Positions 13,001-18,880 of a DNA stretch of 64,000 bases are shown here, one piece after another. The DNA is from Euglena gracilis. Lineage: Eukaryota > Euglenida > Euglenophyceae > Euglenales. Positions within the stretch are counted from its first letter, which is position 1, and each line of letters opens with the position of its first letter. The notes under the pieces are model-generated. The model made no database searches, was not told the origin of the DNA, and saw only the letters and a list, made by a program, of their open reading frames with translations. The DNA is taken from the NCBI GenBank assembly GCA_039621445.1, contig CP154955.1:51365384-51429383 (forward strand). The letters are read 5' to 3'. A program made the position numbers and the translations under genes.

Positions 13001-15071
13001 AGGGGCCGATGTGGCGGTTGGGTGTTTGGGCGGTTGGGCGGTTGGGCGGTTGGGCAGTTGGGCGATTGGGCGGTTGGGCGGTTGGGGGGGTGGCACTTGG
13101 AGGTGGTTGGGGAGGGACGTTTTAAAAAAAAAAACACCTCCGAGGCAAGTCGTAGGGTGGGTCCAGGTTGCAGCACCCAAACCAGACTCTCATGGACTAT
13201 CACGTCCAAAAGCAGGTCACGGCATTTTGAATAAATTATAGCCATCGAAGTTGGGTCGCATCCGACTGCATTTGGGAACGCACCCCCCCCCCCGGAAAAA
13301 CTGAAAAAACTGTCACTTAACTGGAGAGGTGGAGATCACTTAGTACGTACTGGGGACATATGGCACAAAGTGGGGCCCCCATCCCTGGGGTATGGGGATG
13401 GTATGGGGTACGGGGTATGGGGTATGGGGTATGGGGTATGGGGTATGGGGAAAAAGATGAGGTTTATTTTTTTGCCGGGGGGGTCCGGGGGGGGGGGAGC
13501 CCCCCCCAGGCACTCGAACAGTTTCATACATTGCGCGATTAGCTTGCAAAAGAGGTCCGTGATTAAGATGAGGTTTATTTTGGGGTATGGGGTATGGGGT
13601 ATGGGGTATGGGGTATGGGGTATGGGGTATGGGGTATGGGGTATGGGGTATGGGGTATGGGGTATGGGGTATGGGGTATGGGGTATGGGGTATGGGGTAT
13701 GGGGTATGGGGGTGGTATGGGGGCCCCACTTTGTGCCATGACTCGCAGCGTTGCAACCGGAACTCACCCGAAAAGCGCCATCAAATTACAAGTCAAGCCC
13801 AGGCTGTGAGGCAACGTGTCCGCAGGTCCGATGGGGCACGGCGGTCCTCGGCCACAGCGGCCACCGGAGCCCCCCGCAGCCTGGTTGGCGTCGAACGCCT
13901 CGCTGGCGACGCTGATGAAGTTGGGGTCCTTCGGCAGGCGGCTCAGCAGGAGGTTGAGCACCCTCAGCCTGGCGGGGAGGGGGAGGGCGGGTCAACCCAG
14001 TTAGGAATCCCCCCCGGAAGTTGTCAGTTGAGTGGGCGCATGCGTGTTTGTGTTTGGCGTGATTGTGAGTTTCTGTGCATGTGTGTGTGTGTGTGTGTCT
14101 GCACGTCAGCCTCGCTGACCCATAAAGGGATAAGAGCCCAGCAACCCCCATCCTAAAACAAACTTCTGCAGAGGCCGAACCACCAAACCGCGACTCATAT
14201 CCCCTGGGGGGTAAAATGATAAAGAAACAGGAGGTCAAAATATGCCGAAATCACACAAGTCTGCCGAAAAAAGCCGCGGAAATCCATAAAAACTCGCAGG
14301 TGTCACAAAAAACATAAAATTGCCCACAATAACGGTTTGCTTCCAAACCCTTCCAACTGCACATGAATCCCCAAATTTTTACCTGATTCCCAATTATGAC
14401 CCATCTCATTAGGGTAAACCACCCCCCCCCCCCGATGGAACCCCCCGAAGGTTATGAGTGCGTTTAAGAAAGGAAATTTACACCTGTCATTTGCAGGGCG
14501 GTCCTTGAGGAAATTTAAAAAAATAGCACCCTGCTGTCGCATCACATTCAATAAAGAATTCACAGGAAAAATGCCCGAAAAAAATGGCCAAAAATTGACA
14601 AAAAATGGGTCCAAAAAAAGGTAATTTCTGGTATCCTTGAACCATCGCCCATTCGGCCAAAAATGTCGAATATGCGTTTTTCGACTTTTGGATTTTTGAC
14701 CCCCGTTCGATGCCCCGGACCGGCCCTTGGCCGGTCCCTCGATCCCAAGGGCGGTCCGTGGTGGCGGTCCACGAAAAAGAGCAAAACTCCCATCTCTTAT
14801 GGCCATCCATCATGCGGAGACATTCGCCGGCAAACCGCGGCGGTGACGCGACACACTTCGGGTTGTCGCGGTGGGGCGCGTCCAGCAGGTTGGCGGCCTG
14901 CACCTCCTGCAGCAGCGCCCCGAGCAGGAAGCGCGTGGCCTCCACGCCGAACGTGGCCAGGAGGCGGTCGAGCTCCGTGACGCTGGCATTGAAGTTCTGC
15001 TTGGTGAGGCTGCCGACCAGGTACCGGAGCTGCGACCCCGGCAGGCGGGCCCGCAGTCGACCGGCCCCCAT
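921..15071 (-). CDS. CNOT1: CNOT1/NOT1 scaffold of the CCR4-NOT complex, N-terminal part (12 exons, 3' end outside window)
   Basis: NOT1 is the large scaffold of the CCR4-NOT complex. It binds the deadenylases and NOT modules and acts in mRNA poly(A) shortening and decay, mainly in the cytoplasm. Twelve minus-strand exons (15071 down to 921) sum to 1326 nt, 442 codons in one frame. Landmarks in family order are SQLRYLVGSLTKQNF near the start, DPNFIS, LTIGLGLAHSNDPANQ, LLHF/SERTLLNLEHL, ESLSLAGVMREMG, ALTALQIAQAVGLLA, VDWREVVRRLDFPGF, MPVDPVLGRW, LLDFIETLLHL and PDTLLISLLQ. This is roughly the first quarter of a family of usually 2000 or more residues. Compared with animal CNOT1, a stretch of about 45 residues between exons 3 and 4 is missing or unrecognised. 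The start at 15071 has a GCCACCATGG context and lies 12 residues before the conserved SQ, close to animal spacing; an in-frame ATG at 15188 is the alternative. Identification is from remembered family sequence, not a search. Confidence 0.85.
1071..2838 (-). other. CNOT1 intron 11
   Basis: Apart from the AAAAAACCTT repeat near its 3' edge I see no gene. 1070-1330 is G/C-run rich, with a fragment resembling the dispersed AAGACC-poly-G element. 1440-1680 is AT-rich (AATAAATA-type). 1690-2600 is moderately AT-rich with no repeat I recognise; its minus-strand ORF of 171 codons at 1845-2360 is Phe/Leu-rich and looks like chance. Confidence 0.6.
2645..2772. repeat. AAAAAACCTT decamer array with inverted ends
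   Basis: About seven imperfect copies of a 10-bp unit (AAAAAACCTT). The tract is bounded by AAGGCGTCTTAA on the left and AACGCCTTAA plus CGCCTTAAAT on the right, giving it a foldback appearance. It lies about 70 bp from exon 11. Confidence 0.8.
2839..2982 (-). CDS. CNOT1: CNOT1 exon 11
   Basis: Forty-eight codons, phase 0/0. The acceptor is CTGCCCCCAG|CAC and the donor CTG|GTGTGC. The translation includes PPDLVDWSCRPRAVRL and SMFHPTWSLLDFIETLLHL. The latter aligns with the family stretch ending in a tryptophan, then SLDLIESLLRL. GC-rich third positions contrast with the AT-rich flanks. Confidence 0.85.
2983..4480 (-). other. CNOT1 intron 10, mostly unique sequence
   Basis: 3020-3075 has poly-G runs; 3090-4020 is AT-rich and non-repetitive as far as I can see; 4150-4250 has C- and G-runs. 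ORFs here are short, overlap on both strands and lack the GC-rich codon use of the exons. No exon is supported. Confidence 0.55.
4484..4682. repeat. (CA)n followed by (AACAC)n microsatellite
   Basis: CA repeats at about 4490-4560 pass into a near-perfect pentanucleotide AACAC array at about 4585-4680. The reverse strand gives Cys/Val-rich open frames (VVLCC repeats) that are not genes. The tract ends about 75 bp from exon 10. Confidence 0.95.
4757..4812 (-). CDS. CNOT1: CNOT1 exon 10
   Basis: A 56-bp exon. The acceptor is TTGCTTGCAG|GG (phase 1) and the donor CAA|GTGTCC (phase 0). It encodes EPMPVDPVLGRWANSAGQ, matching the family stretch with FPVDLIYRPW and AEGQ. This is the smallest exon found; the frame joins exon 9 through a shared Gly codon. 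Confidence 0.85.
5007..5425. mobile_element. 419-bp non-coding inverted-repeat element (AAATATAAAGCC subfamily)
   Basis: The ends are inverted copies: GTAAACCCCCC(C)TCCAAAT at 5007 and its reverse complement ending GTTTAC at 5425. Internal copies of the CCCCAAATATAAAG motif occur in both orientations, around a ~200-bp core with AATTGTGGCCAAATACCAAT. The same core occurs inverted at 12345-12697 and 15321-15744. There is no coding capacity, so it is MITE-like. I could not define a target-site duplication. Confidence 0.75.
5480..5700. repeat. CA-rich and (AACAC)n microsatellite
   Basis: (CA)n-type sequence surrounds a pentanucleotide AACAC array at about 5571-5632, like the tract in intron 10. 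It lies in CNOT1 intron 9, about 40 bp from the exon 9 donor. Confidence 0.95.
5740..5829 (-). CDS. CNOT1: CNOT1 exon 9
   Basis: Ninety bp. It encodes (R)EVVRRLDFPGFEVPNQRS and ALILTLYKKATG, matching the conserved block FKEVTYELDHPGF of CNOT1. The donor ACTG|GTGCTG (phase 1) is canonical. At the 5' end a GT-AG solution would delete the conserved DWRE residues; an in-frame, full-length reading needs the junction inside the direct repeat CTGGCGGG shared with exon 8. Confidence 0.85.
5838..6365 (-). other. CNOT1 intron 8: non-GT-AG intron with direct repeats and inverted ends
   Basis: On the plus strand the intron is bordered by identical 8-mers CCCGCCAG at 5830-5837 and 6366-6373. Between them it begins CAGGGGCGCACGG and ends CCGGTCCCCCCTG, an imperfect inverted repeat (about 10 of 13 positions). 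No placement of the boundary inside the repeat gives GT-AG or GC-AG. The interior carries the AAGACC-poly-G dispersed element. This layout matches a DNA-transposon-like introner; only one copy is shown here. Confidence 0.65.
5868..6140. mobile_element. AAGACC/poly-G dispersed element, copy 1
   Basis: It starts AGGGGTTTTTTTTTAAGACC and ends GACTAAAAAAAAACCCTG, giving T9/A9 inverted ends. Inside are long G and C runs, then AAAATGGCCAAAAAATCGCG, a TTCGGCG palindrome and CCGGCCGGACCCACCC. A clearly homologous copy lies at 22606-22885 in the same orientation. Partial copies may occur near 1065 and 52885. Confidence 0.75.
6366..6468 (-). CDS. CNOT1: CNOT1 exon 8
   Basis: 103 bp when the whole border repeat is assigned to this exon. 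The acceptor CCCCTCCTGCAG|CCG is canonical. It encodes a Pro/Gln-rich linker (PQPAVQLPPAAPPQP), then WSAEVFVSCLQPRYAVDWR. The family has an unstructured linker followed by WNVEVLIDVL and a conserved N-F/D-W position, so both parts fit. The 3' border is the non-canonical intron 8. Confidence 0.85.
6484..6715. repeat. GGGATGGGAATTAGGAATT minisatellite
   Basis: About nine units, each roughly 20-29 bp, built from GATGGGAATTAGGAATTGGG with variable numbers of GGGGGAT blocks. It is in CNOT1 intron 7, about 15 bp from the exon 8 acceptor, so it would sit in or beside the polypyrimidine tract on the sense strand. Confidence 0.9.
6716..7398 (-). other. Rest of CNOT1 intron 7
   Basis: 6720-7220 is A-rich with no repeat or exon that I can support. 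7235-7365 is a CA-rich tract with short AACAC runs, ending about 40 bp from exon 7. Confidence 0.6.
7399..7503 (-). CDS. CNOT1: CNOT1 exon 7
   Basis: Thirty-five codons, phase 0/0. The acceptor is GGGAGCAG|TTC and the preferred donor TTC|GTGTCC; an earlier GAG|GTGGCC is possible. FPALTALQIAQAVGLLAMRH matches the family segment VTAAQVARVLGMMARTH. The reading frame stays open to about 7600 on the 5' side, which leaves some doubt about the exact acceptor. Confidence 0.8.
7578..7745. repeat. 42-bp minisatellite, four copies
   Basis: Units start at 7578, 7620, 7662 and 7704 (AGGCATCACCCACGGGCATA...). They differ by only a few substitutions. The repeat lies 75 bp upstream (5') of exon 7 in intron 6. 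Confidence 0.95.
7746..8249 (-). other. Rest of CNOT1 intron 6
   Basis: It contains CCAACCAACC and (CCCA)n stretches, C/G runs and an AGAAGAAGAAG/CCACAA tract around 8050-8095. I see no exon or mobile element. Confidence 0.6.
8250..8313 (-). CDS. CNOT1: CNOT1 exon 6
   Basis: Sixty-four bp. The acceptor is CTCCAACGCCAG|GG (phase 2) and the donor AAGCAG|GTGTTC (phase 0). ESLSLAGVMREMGSAATASK aligns with the family segment SSLADFMQEVGYGFCAS. The frame stays open beyond this donor (VFGALLGPGAG), and those residues would also fit the family spacing, so the 3' end could be up to 11 codons further on with a different donor. Confidence 0.8.
8314..9164 (-). other. CNOT1 intron 5, distal part
   Basis: It contains G/C runs at 8320-8400 and 8880-9150, and A-rich sequence at 8560-8660. 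A short AAAATGCCCCAAAAAGCCCA stretch resembles the interior of the AAGACC element. I see no gene. Confidence 0.5.
9165..9890. mobile_element. Foldback-like element with GGCCGCGGCC palindrome clusters
   Basis: A perfect 25-bp inverted repeat pairs 9392-9416 with 9744-9768. Outside it on both sides lie clusters of near-palindromes, including the perfect 20-mer GGTTGGGCCGCGGCCCAACC at 9214-9233. The loop (9417-9743) carries CCATCCTTGCCTTGCACACA on its reverse strand, also present in the element at 49821-50680, and a degenerate CCCTAA stretch at 9582-9625. It is non-coding and lies in CNOT1 intron 5. Confidence 0.75.
9891..10306 (-). other. CNOT1 intron 5, middle
   Basis: 9900-9970 holds a GTGCTGGCTGGAAAAAAGGT stretch also seen near 8870. 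The remainder is unique, moderately AT-rich sequence. No exon is supported. Confidence 0.5.
10307..10674. mobile_element. ~370-bp non-coding inverted-repeat element (AAATAATACACC subfamily)
   Basis: The left end GTAAAACCCCCCAAATAATA and the right end (reverse complement of CATTCGGGGGGTTAGC) form an imperfect inverted repeat. CCCAAATAATA(ATA)CACC motifs recur inside at about 10372 and 10610. The architecture is the same as the elements at 5007, 12345, 15321 and 44188, but with another signature motif. Confidence 0.6.
10792..10871 (-). CDS. CNOT1: CNOT1 exon 5
   Basis: Eighty bp. The acceptor is TTCCTGGAG|TCG (phase 0) and the donor GA|GTCCCG (phase 2), the only proposed donor not starting GTG. 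SERTLLNLEHLRQAGLSLHS continues exon 4's LLHF, exactly paralleling LLYPEKRDILMDRIL of the family. The frame is open further 5' (TATFLE), but joining there breaks the alignment. Confidence 0.8.
10872..11397 (-). other. CNOT1 intron 4
   Basis: It includes an AT-rich TATATAAATGTAGAATATAT stretch at 10960-11060, followed by ordinary sequence. The exon 4 reading frame continues past its donor to a stop at 11203 (ITSA end), so an unspliced or alternative 3' extension of exon 4 cannot be excluded. Confidence 0.6.
11398..11461 (-). CDS. CNOT1: CNOT1 exon 4
   Basis: Sixty-four bp. The acceptor is GACGACCGCAG|G (phase 2) and the donor TTT|GTGTCC (phase 0). It encodes ELTANVVKTLPDTVLLHLLHF. Joined to exon 5 this gives LLHFSERTLLNLEHL, aligning without gaps to LLYPEKRDILMDRIL in CNOT1. 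Confidence 0.8.
11462..12340 (-). other. CNOT1 intron 3, proximal part
   Basis: 11520-12050 is unique sequence without an exon I can support, although about 45 family residues are unaccounted for between exons 3 and 4. 12118-12265 is a dispersed repeat (GTGCCTGCCTGGTTGTGGG ... GTCGGATCTGGG ... GTGCCTGTCCAGGCAGGC) found again at 18185-18490. 12270-12305 is (GTGTGGGT)n. Confidence 0.55.
12345..12697. mobile_element. ~350-bp non-coding inverted-repeat element (AAATAACACACC / AAATATAAAGCC chimera)
   Basis: It opens with AATAACACCCCCCCCAAATA and closes with GGCTTTATATTTGGGGGG...GTTAC. The core (CCATTTTGGATAAGAAAATG, AATTGGTATTTGGCCACAAT) is homologous to the cores at 15321-15744 (same orientation) and 5007-5425 (opposite). 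The left half carries the AACACC signature motif and the right half the ATAAAG motif, so the two ends differ. Confidence 0.7.
12860..13010 (-). CDS. CNOT1: CNOT1 exon 3 (5' border uncertain)
   Basis: It encodes RPLACDFLTHLCRALNLP, VVQLTIGLGLAHSNDPANQ and LEGVQFLKSKLG, matching APHLFAQLSKVLKL, VIFGLALLNSS and FIKQKL in the family. The donor CTGGG|GTGTGT (phase 2) fits exon 4. The 5' side has no AG for about 80 bp because it abuts the (CCCAACCG)n repeat. The border at 13010 is chosen from phase and alignment and would make intron 2 end in AC. An AG near 13096 would instead add a Pro/Asn/Gln-rich insert. Confidence 0.75.
13011..13090. repeat. TTGGGCGG octamer repeat
   Basis: Nine to ten near-perfect 8-bp units directly abut CNOT1 exon 3. 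On the sense strand it is (CCGCCCAA)n and occupies the position of the polypyrimidine tract and acceptor. Confidence 0.95.
13360..13739. mobile_element. 380-bp MITE-like element filled with GGGGTAT repeats
   Basis: Perfect 23-bp terminal inverted repeats at 13360-13382 and 13717-13739 contain TGGCACAAAGTGGGGCCCCC. Each arm leads into a GGGGTAT heptamer array (about 13393-13450 and 13580-13710). The arrays are direct, not inverted, copies of each other. AAGATGAGGTTTATTTT occurs twice, at the inner array borders. It lies in CNOT1 intron 2 and is non-coding. Confidence 0.85.
13865..13968 (-). CDS. CNOT1: CNOT1 exon 2
   Basis: 104 bp. The acceptor CCCTCCCCGCCAG|G (phase 2) is canonical. It encodes LRVLNLLLSRLPKDPNFISV and ASEAFDANQAAGG, matching the family stretch around KPNFISTLSYAIDNP. 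The donor is placed at TCCG|GTGGCC; coding potential fades after it. Confidence 0.8.
13969..14856 (-). other. CNOT1 intron 1
   Basis: Contents are a TG-rich patch at 14040-14105, a CCATAAAGGGATAAGAGCCC fragment at 14120-14142 (a motif of the spacers at 56 and 63 kb), then AAAAATGGCCAAAAATTGAC-type sequence at 14560-14720. No other exon is seen. Confidence 0.55.
14857..15071 (-). CDS. CNOT1: CNOT1 exon 1 (coding part with start codon)
   Basis: 215 bp from ATG to donor AA|GTGTGT (phase 2). GSQLRYLVGSLTKQNFNAS and GVEATRFLLGALLQEVQ match the N-terminus of CNOT1 (SQISYLVDNLTKKNYRAS; GPEADRHLLRCLF). ATG at 15069-15071 sits in GCCACCATGG, a full Kozak context. The frame is open to ATG 15188, but that 39-codon extension is AT-rich and has no counterpart in the family. 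Confidence 0.88.
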
Positions 15072-15320
15072 GGTGGCAATTCCTAATTGCTGTTCCAACT
15101 GCCTAAATCCGAATTCCAGTTCCGAAATGCGGGTCCTGATCTCGAGCTGCTCACCGCCTTGAAGTTGCTTCGGATCTCCCTCCAACAAATTGCACCCTCT
15201 ATGAGCAATCAGTCTTCATTTCAGTTTTGTTAGAAAAATGTTCTAAATGAATACGCATTTTGTTTGTTATTTATAACACATAACGTATAACACACACAAT
15301 ATTATTTGTAGTATTGTTTT
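15072..15320 (-). promoter_or_regulatory. Probable CNOT1 5' UTR and promoter side
   Basis: Immediately upstream is the GCCACC Kozak context. Composition then drops to AT-rich by about 15190, with no further coding signal. I see no convincing TATA or initiator element. The next 420 bp is an inverted-repeat element, so the promoter either lies in this interval or includes that element. Confidence 0.4.
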
Positions 15321-15744
15321 GTAAACCCCCCTCAAATATGAAGCTCCCCCCGAACATAAAGCCCCCCCTGTGGGGTTTGGTTTTGTTGCCCAAATATAAA
15401 GCCCCCCCCCCCCCCGATGTGGAGCCAGACACTGGTGCCATTCAGGAAAAAGGAGAAAAATTTGGGTGGATAAAAAAATTCACCAGAAAATGCTCCATTT
15501 TGGATAACAATTGCACATCTTTGTGAAAAACAGGAGGTACACAACAAAAGTTGGGCAGAAAATTGGTATTTGGCCACTATTAAAGGCTGCCCAAGTCATA
15601 GAGGCCACCCAAAAACGCTTGATTTCGCCCAAAATATAAAGCCCTCCCCCAAATATAAAAACCCCCCGAAGGTTTGAAATTGAATTGAGTTGAAATCCCG
15701 TCCAGATATAAAGCCAGTGGCTTTATATTTGGGAGGGAGGTTTA
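15321..15744. mobile_element. 424-bp non-coding inverted-repeat element (AAATATAAAGCC subfamily)
   Basis: It begins GTAAACCCCCCTCAAATAT and ends with its imperfect complement ATATTTGGGAGGGAGGTTTA. It has five internal AAATATAAA(G) motifs next to C-runs and the shared core AATTGGTATTTGGCCACTAT. It is the closest homologue of the element at 5007-5425, lying in opposite orientation, about 250 bp upstream of the CNOT1 start. Confidence 0.75.
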
Positions 15745-15992
15745 TTGTACAGTATACAGTACGTAGTGCAATGTACAAAATATTTCACAAAATGGAAAAA
15801 AGAAGAAGAAGCAACCAAATAATAGCCGCGTGCCCTCTGGGTCAGTTCAATCAAACAAATCACCGCCAAACTGATTTTTGTGCGGATGCGGGCGCATGTG
15901 GTGATCGCGTGTCCGCGTGCGCACGTGGACTGGACCCCACACGCGCACGGACGCAAACAATTCCGGCGTGCTGCCAGCCCTGGAGCGGGCAG

Positions 15993-16068
15993 CGGAAACG
16001 GGAACGGCCTGGCCCCCACGCACGAGCTAAAGTCCATACGCGGCAGAAACTTCTACATGCCTGCCATC
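15993..16068 (+). CDS. Possible exon of an unidentified plus-strand gene
   Basis: Between GAGCGGGCAG| and |GTCTGC a GC-rich frame encodes GNGNGLAPTHELKSI then RGRNFYMPAI, with C/G third positions. The bias and splice-like borders resemble the CNOT1 exons, but other frames are open as well and I recognise no family. Coding strand and borders are uncertain. Confidence 0.25.
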
Positions 16069-16109
16069 GTCTGCGACAGGGGAGGAGCGCAACGCTCCTG
16101 ACACGACTG

Positions 16110-16365
16110 CCCTAAACCCCCCACCACTTGCCCTAAACCCCCCCAAACAACCTGGCAGGGCCCTTGCTCCTGGCAGGGCCGAATAACTTGGCGGGGGGAG
16201 GGGCAAAAAAGATAGTCCCAGTAACTTGGCACCCCCTTTTTAGGCAAAGTTCCTTTACGGCGCTGAAAAAAAGGGCCCAAATAACCTAGCGGGGGGGGCA
16301 GGGCCAAAGTTGGTTCCAATAAGCTGGCACCCCCGCCAGGCTATTTGGGGGGGGGGGGGTTACCC
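16110..16365. mobile_element. C/G-run element related to the GTAAACCCC family
   Basis: It starts CTAAACCCCCCACCACTTGC and ends CTATTTGGGGGGG...GTTACC. AA(T/C)AACTTGGC-type motifs repeat inside at 16182, 16213, 16272 and 16318, each beside a C- or G-run. This is the same plan as the 5007 family with a further signature motif; the ends are less clear. Confidence 0.45.
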
Positions 16366-17798
16366 CCCACTGGCATACGCTCCCATTGTTGGGGGTTGAT
16401 GTTTCAAATTATTGACTTCCAATTACTTCCAATTGCTGCCCCCCCCCCCGGAGTCAACTCTGCCTCGGATTGAGAAGTCAACATTGCTTTCTTTCCGCTT
16501 TGGGTTCCTCATCAAAGGGGAAAAATTAGAGGACACCTGAATTTATGTGTGGCGGCTTCTAAAGCCGTCACCAGCTCAGCCCAGCTGCGACACCCTCCAA
16601 TGTTGTGAGCTTGTCAGAGGGCCCGCAGGGAAGTCAGCACCCACCTGCCACTGGCAGAATGGTGGTAGGTCCCTTGGTGGGAGGTCCCATACCATTTCCT
16701 CACCGACCCCAGGGAAGGGGGGTCACTCTCCAATTTCAAAAAAAAAACCAGTCAGTCACTTTTCAAAAACCAGTCACCCACATCATACCACCCCGGGGGG
16801 GAGGGGGGGAGGGTCGGACACTTCGACCACTGAGCCAAAAATGGCCAAAAATCAAACGATATTGGTCAGAAATCCAAAAACTTCATCGGTGCCTTCTTTA
16901 GCGCCAGGCGGCCACTTTCAGGCAATCCTGGCCGACCCCACTCCCCCCCCCGGGGGGGGTCTGGAGCCAAAAACCAGTCAGTCACCCCCGGGGGGGGGGG
17001 GGGCACACCTTAAGCAACGGCACGGGAGGGACCCATCGGTGGTGGGGTGAGTGCACTCTTCCCCGCCAATTATCTTCCCATCGCATTCGGTGTTTTCCCC
17101 CCTCCGACCGTCTTTGATGCTAGAGAATAGGCCCTTGGTGCTTCAGCTGTTAACTTTGCATCAACCACATTTACATCGGCAGGCTTGATTGTTGATTTAA
17201 CTGCTGGTGTGCAGTTATTCCGATGGGACGGCGAAGGCAAACAAACGGCAACCGTGAGGTTGGGTTCGGCGGCGGCAGGTGAGCGTGCAATGCGCGTTGG
17301 GGACGGGCTGCGGGCTGCTGTCGGCACGGCAGTGGGGCGAGCAACCCGGATGAGGGCGGTACAGGGGGCGGGGGGCTTCCTCACCAGGCCTGGCCCTTGC
17401 CCTTCAGCTTCACCGGTCAGCACCAAGCGGCCTCGGTTACCGGGGGGGGGGGTGACGAGATTAGAGGCTCAAAATGCCTGTTTTGAACTCCCGATCCTCC
17501 CCCCGGGGTCCATTCTGAGATCCAGACATCCATCAATTACTGTAGAGGTGTGGGCAGGAGACAGTTGACGGCACAAAAAAAAGTGGGCATAAGCGCCAAA
17601 TTGCGATTAAACCCTGAATTTAGCCGCTTTGAGCTCAGATCATTCCTTCAGTGTTGCTTATTTGTGAAATAACGCAAGACATTTTTTAAATGCTTTGAAT
17701 GTTGCTCGTGGTTCTGGGCTTTGCTCCTTGATGCTCCAAACTGGACCCACCACCCTCAAGCCTAAGTGAGGGCTTGGCTGGGAAAGGTCGAGGTGCAC
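16366..17798. other. Intergenic or intronic sequence, no supported gene
   Basis: 16600-17040 holds poly-G/C runs, AAAAATGGCCAAAAATCAAA and two GTCAGTCACTTTTCAAAAAC-like copies. 17100-17430 is GC-rich and open in frames on both strands (118 codons minus, 127 plus); neither has motifs or splice borders I trust. 17440-17700 is unremarkable. Confidence 0.5.
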
Positions 17799-17873
17799 GA
17801 AGCCCTTCCCAGTGAACAGCTCCGTCTTCTTCATGCGGTGCAAGTGCGTCATCCACCGGTTGCGCTGCTCCAC
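17799..17873 (-). CDS. Exon D of an unidentified minus-strand gene
   Basis: Twenty-five codons between CCGCTGGAG| and TTC|GTGCAC, phase 0/0. They encode VEQRNRWMTHLHRMKKTELF then TGKGF. An in-frame TGA shortly upstream of the acceptor supports an exon border here. Codon use is GC-biased like the CNOT1 exons. I do not recognise the family. It may belong with the exons at 18718, 20171 and 22351, all on the same strand. Confidence 0.5.
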
Positions 17874-18184
17874 CTCCAGCGGCAGGCACCGTCAGAGGTT
17901 TGTTCCGGAACTGGGGGGGTGGCCACACTCAGCAGAGCGCTGAGTTTGACCAACCCGGGGGGGGGGTCTCGGGGTCTGGACCATCCCCTCCACCTCCCAA
18001 GGGGGACTGACCCCCCCCAAAGTCAAAATTCTTCGTTCCAGCGCTTTGCGTCGAAAGTTTTGGGCATTTTAGGCAATTTTTTTCCCCAAAAGTGCCCGAA
18101 ATGGCACTGTTGGCCGAACTTTGGTTTTGTGCTGGGCCGAAAATCAGCCACCCTGACCTTGCCACTGGGGGGCAGGCACTGCCC

Positions 18185-18490
18185 CCCTTCCCTGATGAGG
18201 GTCAGTGCCTGCCTGGTCGTGGGCCAAACAGTGACCAAAAATCGGCTTTTCTGGGCTTCCCGCGCCTTTGGGGACGGAGAGCCTTGGCGGAGTGCACAGG
18301 CGCTTTTGGTCATGTGCTCTACCCCCTTAGTTGCAATAAGGCTTCTTGTCTGTTTATGGCCGGCACCAACTTAGCTTCTGGCCCAGTTTGTGTGGTGAGT
18401 GGGCAGGTGCCCCTTACACCAGTGCTCTAACCCCCCGGGAGGGTCGGATCTGGGTGCCTTGGAGTGCCTGTCCGGGCAGGCACCGCCTTA
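18185..18490. repeat. GTGCCTGCCTGG dispersed repeat, copy 2
   Basis: It contains GTCAGTGCCTGCCTGGTCGT near its left end and GGGTCGGATCTGGGTGCCTT ... GTGCCTGTCCGGGCAGGCAC near its right end. The same pair of modules, closer together, occurs at 12118-12265 in CNOT1 intron 3. The CCTGTCCGGGCAGG part is palindromic. Confidence 0.65.
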
Positions 18491-18717
18491 AAACTCAGCA
18501 CGGTCCCCAAAGTGCATGCCCAGGACCCCCCCCCCCTGTTGAGCCCCCCCTGTTGAGGAGGGGTTGGTCGCCTGAAACCAACTCCCCCTCCCCGACAACA
18601 ACCTTGACCCCCCCCCCAGAGGGTTCACCGCCTCCCACCCACCCCTCTTCCATACAGCCATTCTGTGGGCCAGGGTTCACACTCAGGAAAGGGAAGGCAA
18701 ACCCCCGGGCACGTCAC

Positions 18718-18786
18718 ACTGACGATAGCGTTGCCGTTCTGGTCGCGCTCCAGCCCGGTGGTCCCAGGCGCACGACCCTTCTGAAC
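18718..18786 (-). CDS. Exon C of an unidentified minus-strand gene
   Basis: Twenty-three codons between CGGCATTCAG|GTT and AGT|GTGACG, phase 0/0. They encode VQKGRAPGTTGLERDQNGNA then IVS. A second CAG six bases in is an alternative acceptor. The frame and phase join directly to exon D. No family recognised. Confidence 0.5.
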
Positions 18787-18880
18787 CTGAATGCCGTTTT
18801 TTTTTCATTTCAGAATGGAACAGCAGGAAATATATGTGCCAATTAAACATAAAAATGCAATAAGAATAATAAGGATAAAA

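Noticed and set aside
15072-15188. 39-codon N-terminal extension of CNOT1 from the ATG at 15188
   Set aside because: AT-rich composition, no family counterpart, and a much better start context at 15071; kept only as an alternative.
17070-17568. Opposed ORFs of 118 and 127 codons
   Set aside because: GC-rich sequence is open on both strands and neither has motifs or clear splice borders.
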